DNA from: Bacteroidales bacterium
GTDB lineage: Bacteria; Bacteroidota; Bacteroidia; Bacteroidales; UBA932
NCBI GenBank assembly: GCA_017479265.1
Contig: JAFVCK010000041.1
Span: forward strand, 1 to 64,000
DNA: 64,000 nt
Reading direction: 5' to 3'
Positions 1 to 7,120 of the stretch are shown here, piece after piece (the stretch's first letter is position 1; each line of letters begins with the position of its first letter). The notes below the pieces were generated by a model. It was not told the origin of the DNA and did not search any database. It was given only the letters and a program-made list of their open reading frames with translations. The position numbers were made by a program, and so were the translations under genes.

Positions 1-170
1 TATCCTCTATAAATTGCCGCTCCGGACACTCCGGGCGGGGCCTTGGCGTGGTCCGCACTTTAAAAAGTCGCATCATCGGGGGCGGATCCCTGCCGACTGT
101 GGGCCGGTTGACCGTGCAGACACCCCGCCCGGCAGCAAAACAGGGCATCACCGACCGCCGTCAGGCGACA

Positions 171-1550
171 TCAGGCAAAAAAGTTTTGCTTTTTGCGGAA
201 TTTAGGTTTATTATTGTATTCCAGGGACTGGGTGATTCTTTCTGACAGGACCTTGTTCTTCTCCTTGATCTGTTTGAACTGATAACATATCGCGACGATG
301 AATAAAAAGGAAGCCGCGAACAGTAAGAGAATGGCACCAAGTATGATGGTACGCTGACGAAGCACGGCCTTCTCCTTCTGAATTTCCATCTGAAGGTCCC
401 TCTCCCGGAAATTGGCGGCATATTGATGGGCTTTGCTCTGCTGCAGCTGCGTATTGAGCCTGTCGGACAATTCGGCGTATTTCTTCCAATATTCCAGACC
501 GTCCCTGATGCGGCCCTGGTTCTCTGCAATAATAGCCCTACCCCTCAGCATTTCCACATAAACAACACTGACAGAGTCGTTTGCGTGCTCACCTTTCTCC
601 ATTTCCCCGTACAGGGCTGTCATCTTGTCCCAATCCCCGAGCATGGTCCATACATCGTGGATGAAGGTCTTGCCGTCCAGCGTCTGCCCGTATGCCGAGG
701 CTTCGAAGAAGTCAAGGTATTCCCTGGCATGCTTCGTATCTGACAATCCGGCATAGCCGTAGGCCATGAAACCGTATGCCTGGGCGCGGTAGAAGGCGCA
801 ATAATTATCTCTCTCCTCCTCGGAGGGAATGCGGAAGGACCCGTCCTCGTAAACATCCGGATGGTCCTGGAAATCATCAACTTTCTTTTTGATTCTCTTG
901 GCCAGGGAGATTATGTCCCAATATCTGTCCTTTTCCCTGTACAGGAGATTGATTTTCCTCTTCATCGCTATGATGCAAGCGTCCATCTGGGCGAAACTGC
1001 GGTAGGAATCCAGATACGTTATGGCCTTGTCAACGCACACCATGCCCTCCTTTTCCCAGCCGAGATAATACAGGTTGGCCCCGATTTCAGCCTCTGTCCT
1101 CATGGCCTCGGTCTCGTCTCCTTCGGAGCGGCACATTTCCATCTTGCACAAAGCCCAGTGAATCCAGCGCTCGTTGTTGTGCTGGGTCCTGGCTATACGC
1201 ATAAGCAGGTCAAGGACATTGTGTTTCTCAATCGGATTCTCCTCGATCTCCTCAACTTCCATGAGCTTTTCGAGTATGTGACGGGCGGAATCAAGTTGCT
1301 TGTCTTCAATGAATTCAGCAAGGACCATGGCCCTCAGAATATCGGCGTGCGGGCGGGTCATGTTGCCCACCGTCACAGCGGAGTCTATAATGACAAGGGC
1401 CTTTTCGGGCTGGGTCCTGTACAGTTTTTCGGCCTTTTCTTCCGTATATAAGGAGTCTGAAGGCCTGTTCACGCCAGCGGAAAACCGGCCCGGTCCCTGA
1501 TGGAAGCAAGCGGTCAGCAATAGGATGGGGAAAATGCAGAATCGCTTCAT
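171..1550 (-). CDS. TPR sensor lipoprotein with one membrane segment, lacking a C-terminal HTH
   Basis: I recognise the architecture, not a named gene. The start is the ATG at 1550, which opens a lipoprotein signal peptide with an LTAC lipobox; the longer reading frame back to 1616 is excluded because a perfect -7 box lies at 1569-1576. The 459-residue product is helical and TPR-like through its middle, then has one hydrophobic segment about 45 residues from the end and a short coiled coil. In Bacteroidetes this plan normally continues into a cytoplasmic AraC or LuxR-type DNA-binding domain, as in the protein at 7121-8797. Here it stops after a basic tail, so the output domain is absent. No continuation was recognised in positions 1-170 on this strand. 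It may be a decayed regulator or a sensor without DNA-binding output. Confidence 0.75.
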   Translation of the reverse strand: MKRFCIFPILLLTACFHQGPGRFSAGVNRPSDSLYTEEKAEKLYRTQPEKALVIIDSAVTVGNMTRPHADILRAMVLAEFIEDKQLDSARHILEKLMEVEEIEENPIEKHNVLDLLMRIARTQHNNERWIHWALCKMEMCRSEGDETEAMRTEAEIGANLYYLGWEKEGMVCVDKAITYLDSYRSFAQMDACIIAMKRKINLLYREKDRYWDIISLAKRIKKKVDDFQDHPDVYEDGSFRIPSEEERDNYCAFYRAQAYGFMAYGYAGLSDTKHAREYLDFFEASAYGQTLDGKTFIHDVWTMLGDWDKMTALYGEMEKGEHANDSVSVVYVEMLRGRAIIAENQGRIRDGLEYWKKYAELSDRLNTQLQQSKAHQYAANFRERDLQMEIQKEKAVLRQRTIILGAILLLFAASFLFIVAICYQFKQIKEKNKVLSERITQSLEYNNKPKFRKKQNFFA

Positions 1551-1568
1551 TTGTTTAAGTTCTTTTTG

Positions 1569-1576
1569 CAAAGATA
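1569..1576 (-). promoter_or_regulatory. Bacteroidetes -7 box for the TPR lipoprotein
   Basis: TATCTTTG on the minus strand, an exact TAnnTTTG match, 19 nt upstream of the start at 1550. A run of nine G (minus strand) at 1601-1609 lies where the -33 element would be. Confidence 0.6.
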
Positions 1577-1736
1577 ATCCATCTGTTTTTATAAGTCTTA
1601 CCCCCCCCCGAGACAATTTGTCCGGACGAAACGACGATTTGTCTTTTGACGCAAATTTACGCCAAAATAACCTCTCAATTTGTCCTGAAGGGCATTTGAT
1701 TCGTCAGCCATTCTTGATTTGACAATAAAAATAAGT

Positions 1737-1744
1737 CAACTTTG
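1737..1744 (+). promoter_or_regulatory. Probable -7 box for the glycosyltransferase-adhesin operon
   Basis: CAACTTTG differs from TAnnTTTG only at its first base. A TTTG at 1718-1721 could serve as the upstream element. It is the only promoter-like site I see before the co-oriented genes running from 1791 to 6972. Confidence 0.4.
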
Positions 1745-1790
1745 CACGATGTGCGCCGCATCATGAACGGAGCAACAAACATTTTATTCC

Positions 1791-3101
1791 ATGAACAAGA
1801 CAAGATACCAAGGTACAAGAATCATAATCCTGCAGGATTTGCTGCTTTCCATGCTGGCTTCCCTGCTGGCCCTGCTTCTGGTTCGCTGGGTATCGGACCC
1901 GATTCCCGGGTTCACGGGCATGGTGGCAATCTGGCTGGCCTGCTCATTGGCCGCCACTTCTGCCGGATTGCTGATTTCATCCTCATATAAGGACGTGCGC
2001 CGCTTCGCTACCGTGCGTTCCATGGCCAAGACTGCTGTGTCCGTAATAATAAAAGAAGCGCTGCTCGCCTTGGTGCCGGTCTTCGGGCTGCTGTCCCTGA
2101 GTGCCGCCTATTCGGTGCTGGCCATACTGACTGACCTCTTCCTGACCGGCGGCATGCTGATGTACATACGCCTTTCTGCACGCATAATGGCTGCCGATAA
2201 GACTGATATCAAGGAAATCGCCGGAAGAAGGAGCGCACTTGTGGTCGGAACCGGAAAGCCTTCCCTCACATTGGCCACAGAACTGGAGAAAGAGGGATAT
2301 GCCGTGGTCGGGCTGATGACCCAGGACAGAAGCCTGTCCGGGAGGGTAATTTCGGACCATGTGGTATATACCTGCAACAGCAAGGAGGAACTCGCCCACC
2401 TGCAATGGCAGCTTGGCGGCGTTGACTGCGTATTCTTCCCTCATTCGGAAGAAATTTCGGCCCTGGGCATAGTCCCGGGAGAGGATATTCCCCAGAAGGA
2501 CGGCATGTCCATGGCGGGTCATATATTCAAGAGAGGATTCGACATCGCCTTTTCCGGAGGGCTGCTGCTGGTGTTCCTGCCCCTGATCGGCATCTGCACC
2601 CTGCTGGTCAAGCTCGAGGACGGAGGGCCCGTGATATACGCGCAGGAGAGAATAGGTCTGGGCGGAAAGCCGTTCAAGATATACAAGTTCCGCTCCATGC
2701 GCACGGATGCGGAGAAGAACGGTTCCCCGGCGCTTTACTCCGGAGAGGAGGACCCCCGTCTGACAAAGATAGGGAAATTCCTGCGGACACACCACCTTGA
2801 CGAACTTCCCCAACTTTGGAACGTGTTCAAGGGGGACATGTCCTTCATAGGCTACAGGCCCGAAAGGCAATATTATATAGACCAAATCATGGAATGCAAC
2901 GCCAGATACTGCTATCTGTACCAGATTCGTCCGGGGGTCACAAGTTATGCGACCCTATACAACGGATATACGGATACCTTGGAAAAAATGCTGACAAGGC
3001 TAGATCTTGACTTGTACTACCTGAGGAATCATTCTGTCTGGTTCGATGTCAAGGTACTTGGACTTACGTTCCTGAGCATAGTAAGCGGCAAGAAATTCTG
3101 A
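1791..3101 (+). CDS. Polyprenyl-phosphate glycosylphosphotransferase (WcaJ/UpxZ-region type initiating sugar transferase)
   Basis: This enzyme transfers a sugar-1-phosphate from a nucleotide sugar onto undecaprenyl phosphate at the inner membrane, the first step of capsule, exopolysaccharide or O-glycan assembly. The 436-residue protein has four hydrophobic segments in the first 130 residues, a Rossmann-like region around 147-240 (VVGTG motif), and a C-terminal bacterial sugar transferase domain from about 245. That domain shows the KRGFD entry, a membrane re-entrant stretch, IYKFRSM, and the hallmark DELPQLWNVFKGDMSFIGYRPE region. Its stop overlaps the next ATG (TGATG at 3099-3103), implying coupled translation with the antiterminator. 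No other polysaccharide gene follows, which is unusual for an initiating transferase. The sugar specificity cannot be read from the sequence. Confidence 0.9.
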   Translation: MNKTRYQGTRIIILQDLLLSMLASLLALLLVRWVSDPIPGFTGMVAIWLACSLAATSAGLLISSSYKDVRRFATVRSMAKTAVSVIIKEALLALVPVFGLLSLSAAYSVLAILTDLFLTGGMLMYIRLSARIMAADKTDIKEIAGRRSALVVGTGKPSLTLATELEKEGYAVVGLMTQDRSLSGRVISDHVVYTCNSKEELAHLQWQLGGVDCVFFPHSEEISALGIVPGEDIPQKDGMSMAGHIFKRGFDIAFSGGLLLVFLPLIGICTLLVKLEDGGPVIYAQERIGLGGKPFKIYKFRSMRTDAEKNGSPALYSGEEDPRLTKIGKFLRTHHLDELPQLWNVFKGDMSFIGYRPERQYYIDQIMECNARYCYLYQIRPGVTSYATLYNGYTDTLEKMLTRLDLDLYYLRNHSVWFDVKVLGLTFLSIVSGKKF

Positions 3102-3607
3102 TGGAAGAAAAGGGCATGTCCTGGTGGGTAGCGCGCACGCGCCACGGTTCCGAACTGAAAGTCCGGAACCAGCTTTCTGCTCTCGGAGTGGAGAGTTTCG
3201 TGCCCACGAGGATGCGCCGCTCCAGCCGGGGAAAGGGCATGGTAGAGGAGCCTCTGCTCAACTCCATGATATTCCTCCGCGCCACAAAGGTGGAAGCGCT
3301 GGACCTGATTCATTTCCGTGGAGTGAAGGCCGACTACATGTTCGACTATGCAAGGCACGCGATGATGAGCGTTATGGACAAGGAAATGGAGGACTTCAGG
3401 AAGGTATTCGACCTGTCCAGGGACGAGGGCGGTCTTGTGGACGTGCCACTGAGCGCAGGAGAACAGGTGCGTGTAATGAGGGGTGCTCTAAGCGGAGTGG
3501 AGGGCCATATACTCGAATACCAAGGACATACCTATGTGGATGTCAGCCTGATGAACTGTTTGCACGCCCGGGCGAAAGTGCCCAGGGCATGGCTTGAAAA
3601 AATATAA
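3101..3607 (+). CDS. UpxY-like NusG-family transcription antiterminator
   Basis: NusG-family proteins bind RNA polymerase; UpxY proteins are locus-specific versions that prevent early termination in Bacteroides capsule operons. The 168-residue product starts with the NGN signature (WWVARTRHGSELKVRNQL), carries the basic loop that differs among family members, and ends with a KOW-like stretch (AGEQVRVMRGALSGVEGHI, about residues 120-140). It overlaps the sugar transferase by one base. In Bacteroides UpxY is the first gene of a capsule operon; here it is second and is followed by adhesin genes, so its target may be this very operon. It is not the housekeeping NusG, which is shorter of loop and usually lies beside secE and rplK. 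Confidence 0.85.
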   Translation: MEEKGMSWWVARTRHGSELKVRNQLSALGVESFVPTRMRRSSRGKGMVEEPLLNSMIFLRATKVEALDLIHFRGVKADYMFDYARHAMMSVMDKEMEDFRKVFDLSRDEGGLVDVPLSAGEQVRVMRGALSGVEGHILEYQGHTYVDVSLMNCLHARAKVPRAWLEKI

Positions 3608-3620
3608 AACAAACATACAG

Positions 3621-3797
3621 ATGACAAAAGGAATGGTTTATTCACCTCCTGCAATCATACGGGAAGTGGAATTGTGTCTTGAAGCCGGCCTGCTGGCAGG
3701 GTCCGTCGTCACCAAGGAGACAAAAATCGAAACTGCCGGCCAGCATGTAGAGAAAAGGGATTTCAACAGCGAAGGGTTCAACAGCACATGGGAATAA
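3621..3797 (+). CDS. Small conserved-looking peptide of the fimbrial-locus type (58 aa)
   Basis: No function is known to me. I place the start at the ATG at 3621 (MTKGMVYSPPAI), 13 nt after the UpxY stop; an ATG at 3594 in the same frame would overlap that gene. The sequence has no signal peptide. It has a pattern I associate with small proteins next to Bacteroidales type V pilus genes: a start like YxPP, a central hydrophobic GLLAGSVV, then an acidic tail ending in NSTWE. The stop lies 4 nt before the adhesin ATG, so the two are very likely co-translated. A role as a cytoplasmic partner or regulator of adhesin export would be inference only. Confidence 0.6.
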   Translation: MTKGMVYSPPAIIREVELCLEAGLLAGSVVTKETKIETAGQHVEKRDFNSEGFNSTWE

Positions 3798-3801
3798 AGA
3801 T

Positions 3802-6495
3802 ATGAAAACATTAGCAAAAGCATTTGTTAGCGCGGCACTTGCGGCTCTTTTGATTGCATGTTCCCGTGAAAAAGAAGCGGCATACATGGGCGAGACCGTA
3901 AATTTCGGTGTAAGCGCGATGTCCGGAGCACTCACCAAGACAGTATATTCGGGCGAACTCACGGATGCCGACATTGAACGTATAAACTGGGTGGACGGAG
4001 ACCTTATCAGGATAGTCTGCAACGAGGTTTCGGCCCCGGAAGAGAAATATTTCGACTACGAGCTTTCCGTCAGCGGAAACAGCGGACGCTACAGCTATGC
4101 CTCGGCCGTCCCCTACAATGCAGGGAACGGCTTGCAGTGGGGCGAAGGCAGCCATGCTTTCTATTCCGTGTACCCTTCTCCCGTGACTCCGGGCAGCATC
4201 AGCCTTGAGATTGCGGACGGAGCGGGCCGGGCCCTGGCGGTATTGCCCGAGGACCAGAGCACAAGTTCCGACAAGAAGGAGGGAGATACTGAGAACAGGT
4301 ACTACGGCAACATGGACCTCGCCTTCATGACGGCAGCAACGCAGGCCTCGCCGGGGGACAATGTCACCCTCTCGTTCACTCCCATAGTCACCACCTTCTA
4401 TGTGACCGTATTCAACACCACGGGCTCTGCGATGACCCTTCGCAAGGTGGCCCTCAGTTCGGCCTCAAACGCCCTCACGGCGACCTACAGGACCGTTTTC
4501 ACCACAGCAGGCAACCGAACATATTCATTCTCCGAGGCCGGCACCTGGGCAGGCACTCCTACGTGGTCGGAGAGCAATTCTACAGTCTTTGCCTCCTTTG
4601 ACGGCCTGTCGCTTGCCGACGGAGACCATGTCACCGTGGCCCTGTTCGCCATTCCCAAAGACATCACCCAGCTCACACTGGCCGTCACCTCCGACGAGAC
4701 CGGCACCGTGAAACTGCCCCTGAAGTACAGCAACGGGACCTGGCTGTCCTTTACCGGAGGAGACAAGCACAATATCAACAACATAGGAATCCCGGCCGTA
4801 TCGTACGAACTGACCGTGGACAAGACCCTGCTCACATACGACTACACCGGAACGGCCGGCTCCGAGCAGGAATTCACCGTCACCAGCAACAAGACCATAG
4901 GCTCTTCCGTCACAGCCGCTCCATGGAAGACGCAGATTAAAAAAGACGGCAAGTGGGTGGACCTCGAGGGCAACTGCCCAGAGTGGCTGGAGGCTTTCCC
5001 CGTGAACTCCACGGGCATAACAAGCGTTTCCAAGACTTATCAGGAAGATGTTGACGAGCAGATAGTTACCTCTCATGTGGAGAGGCTCAGGCAGGGCAAG
5101 GTCTATGACCAGAGCGGAAATGTCTATGACAATTCCGAAAAGAGCAACGCCCTCGACCTTTCCAAGTACAATTTCATAAACAAGCGCCAGGAGACCCTGC
5201 GCACCACAGCCAACACCTACATTGTCTCCGCCCCGGGATGGTACAAGATTCCCATGGTCTATGGCAACCTCATTGAGAACGGTGCTACCGTAGCCAAGAG
5301 CTGCAAGGGTGCAAGATGGTCCCTCGGACACCTTGACTATTTCAAGAAAGCCACGGATGCCAACATATTCCTCGGAATCAACTACCCCTGGCTACAGGCC
5401 GCATTCCTGGACCATTGCCGCATACATTGGGAGAAATACACCGTCTGGGAAGGCGATGCGGCGGTCACCTCCGGCAGGCAGTGGAGCCAAGGGTCCGACA
5501 CCGGAGTCATAACCGAGCTCGAACTCAACAACAGCGAAGAATACATGTATTTCAGGGTGGACCCCGACATGATACGCCCCGGAAACGCCCTACTGGCTAC
5601 CTACGGCAGTGACGGAGACTGCTGCTGGAGCTGGCAGATATGGATTACGGACCAGAACATGAGCCTGATTACGGTAGGCTCCAACCGCGTGCTTCCGGTC
5701 AACATAGGATGGACGGACGACACCGAGGGACAGTATTATGCCGAGCGCAGCGACACCCTCAAGTTCGTCTCCACCGAAATAGCCGGCCTGGAGTCACTCG
5801 AGATGGTCGTGAAGCAGCCCGAGTTCGAGAGGGTCTCCACCTCCGGCTGGCAGACATATTACCAGTGGGGCCGCAAGGACCCCTTGTCCACCGGTGTCAC
5901 CAACGTGTACAACGACGACGGAGCGCTCAACAAGTCCATACTGCATCCGTCCAACATCATGTATGACGAAAGTACCTCAGGCTCAGACAAATACTACGAC
6001 TGGACATCGGCTAACTACAACAATCTCTGGGACTCGCAGAACACCTCCTGGAAGACTCCATCCGACCAGCTCCCGGACCACAAGACCGTGTATGACCCCA
6101 GCCCGAGAGGATTCAGCGTAGCCCCCGATACCGCTTGGGACGGATTCGCCACCTACGGATACAGCAGCTTCGAGAACGGACTGTTCTTCTACACCTCCAA
6201 CGACCATGACCAGACCATATTCTTCCCTGCATCCGGCTACATGGACTTCACCACGGCCAATATCTCCAACTCCGGCAAGGACGGTTATTACTGGACCATA
6301 CGCCCGGGCGCGAACACCCAGAGCAGGGCAAGCTATTCGCTGCGGTTCTCCAAGAGCGACAGCGGCACTATCTCGGTAGTGGCAAAGCAGTACGATGCCG
6401 TCAGCCCCTTCAACACGGCGGCCTACCGTGCCTGCGCATACTCGGTGCGTCCGGTGCTGTACAATGTCAGCGCCGAGGCCTCAGAGGACATATAG
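3802..6495 (+). CDS. Large fimbrillin-like surface lipoprotein with C-terminal FISUMP-like domain
   Basis: The 897-residue protein has a lipoprotein signal (LLIAC, Cys about residue 20) and a fimbrillin-type N-terminal region (TKTVYSGEL, then WVDGDLIRI and a repeated beta-rich pattern), suggesting a surface adhesin or pilus-tip subunit. The middle (about 330-650) is beta-rich and not recognised. The C-terminal third has the FISUMP/Mfa-type pattern: YYQWGRKDPL near 700, a TVYDPSPRGF motif, FPASGYMDF, a YYW motif and a final YSVRPV. It is much longer than pilus stalk subunits (about 350-450 residues), which favours a tip or stand-alone adhesin. The frame ends at TAG 6493-6495 and continues open in the same frame to 6972, so this may be a truncated form of a longer protein of about 1055 residues. 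Confidence 0.8.
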   Translation: MKTLAKAFVSAALAALLIACSREKEAAYMGETVNFGVSAMSGALTKTVYSGELTDADIERINWVDGDLIRIVCNEVSAPEEKYFDYELSVSGNSGRYSYASAVPYNAGNGLQWGEGSHAFYSVYPSPVTPGSISLEIADGAGRALAVLPEDQSTSSDKKEGDTENRYYGNMDLAFMTAATQASPGDNVTLSFTPIVTTFYVTVFNTTGSAMTLRKVALSSASNALTATYRTVFTTAGNRTYSFSEAGTWAGTPTWSESNSTVFASFDGLSLADGDHVTVALFAIPKDITQLTLAVTSDETGTVKLPLKYSNGTWLSFTGGDKHNINNIGIPAVSYELTVDKTLLTYDYTGTAGSEQEFTVTSNKTIGSSVTAAPWKTQIKKDGKWVDLEGNCPEWLEAFPVNSTGITSVSKTYQEDVDEQIVTSHVERLRQGKVYDQSGNVYDNSEKSNALDLSKYNFINKRQETLRTTANTYIVSAPGWYKIPMVYGNLIENGATVAKSCKGARWSLGHLDYFKKATDANIFLGINYPWLQAAFLDHCRIHWEKYTVWEGDAAVTSGRQWSQGSDTGVITELELNNSEEYMYFRVDPDMIRPGNALLATYGSDGDCCWSWQIWITDQNMSLITVGSNRVLPVNIGWTDDTEGQYYAERSDTLKFVSTEIAGLESLEMVVKQPEFERVSTSGWQTYYQWGRKDPLSTGVTNVYNDDGALNKSILHPSNIMYDESTSGSDKYYDWTSANYNNLWDSQNTSWKTPSDQLPDHKTVYDPSPRGFSVAPDTAWDGFATYGYSSFENGLFFYTSNDHDQTIFFPASGYMDFTTANISNSGKDGYYWTIRPGANTQSRASYSLRFSKSDSGTISVVAKQYDAVSPFNTAAYRACAYSVRPVLYNVSAEASEDI

Positions 6496-6504
6496 GGCTC
6501 ACTG

Positions 6505-6972
6505 ATGCAGGAGATAGTGTTCCTCGAGCAGAGCGCATACGGTGAAAACACCATAAATGACCTGACCAAGGCATCCACACTAACCGTCGGTGACGTATCA
6601 ATTTCGTTCAGCGCCGACGGAGCTGGCTTGAACAACGAACCATCCTACAACTACAATGGCTCCAATCCCGGCATAGTCACCCTAAGCAGGAACAACCAGA
6701 TGAAGGTTAGCGTACCTTCCGGCAAGCAGATTATCCAGATCAACCTGTACTTTGACACGACCGACTCTTCATCCCTGTCCATATCCGCGGCATCGTCCCC
6801 CGTGGGCGGCGGCGGTTTCACTGACGGAAACGCGACAAAGGATGCAATCTGGAAAATCGACTCCTATTCCGGAGGCGTATTCACTCCAAGCGCCAACCAG
6901 GTCACTTTCTCGACGGAATACGCCTGGAAAAACGCGAGGAAACTATACGGGCTATCCGTAACTTACAAATAA
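6505..6972 (+). CDS. Beta-domain reading frame continuing in frame after the adhesin stop (155 aa)
   Basis: This frame begins 9 nt after the adhesin TAG and is in exactly the same reading frame (6505 minus 3802 is 901 codons). The product has no signal peptide and is rich in Ser, Thr, Gly and aromatic residues, with alternating beta-strand patterns and a C-terminal LYGLSVTYK, as in C-terminal domains of exported Bacteroidetes proteins. A domain of this kind makes little sense in the cytoplasm, so it most likely belongs to the upstream adhesin and was separated by a nonsense mutation, by readthrough-regulated decoding or by a sequence error. Reinitiation at 6505 is the alternative. No ribosome-binding site is evident. 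Confidence 0.5.
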   Translation: MQEIVFLEQSAYGENTINDLTKASTLTVGDVSISFSADGAGLNNEPSYNYNGSNPGIVTLSRNNQMKVSVPSGKQIIQINLYFDTTDSSSLSISAASSPVGGGGFTDGNATKDAIWKIDSYSGGVFTPSANQVTFSTEYAWKNARKLYGLSVTYK

Positions 6973-6997
6973 CAAGAAACAGCAAATGCGACCCTAT

Positions 6998-7032
6998 ATC
7001 CTTCCGGCGGTATTTGGACCGAACGGGAGGAT
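6998..7032 (+). terminator. Imperfect hairpin after the adhesin operon
   Basis: ATCCTTCCG pairs with CGGGAGGAT (one G-T pair) and an inner CGGT/ACCG extends the stem. There is no T-run after it, so it may be a Rho-assisted or processing structure rather than a classical terminator. Confidence 0.35.
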
Positions 7033-7093
7033 ATTGTCGCATAAAAATATGAAAATGTCGTACCATGCTACTACAACATGTCATCTTCTATGG

Positions 7094-7101
7094 TATATTT
7101 G
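7094..7101 (+). promoter_or_regulatory. -7 box for the TPR-AraC regulator
   Basis: TATATTTG, exact TAnnTTTG, ending 19 nt before the ATG at 7121. It excludes the upstream in-frame ATG at 6986 as the start. Confidence 0.65.
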
Positions 7102-7120
7102 CAGTGACAAATGGACAATA

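Noticed and set aside
1..170. Remnant of an AraC domain following the truncated sensor.
   Set aside because: Reading the minus strand in the three frames gave no AraC-like motif, though the window edge limits this.
1551..1790. An invertible promoter like those in front of Bacteroides capsule operons.
   Set aside because: No pair of inverted repeats around the promoter at 1737-1744 was found; only the G tract stands out.
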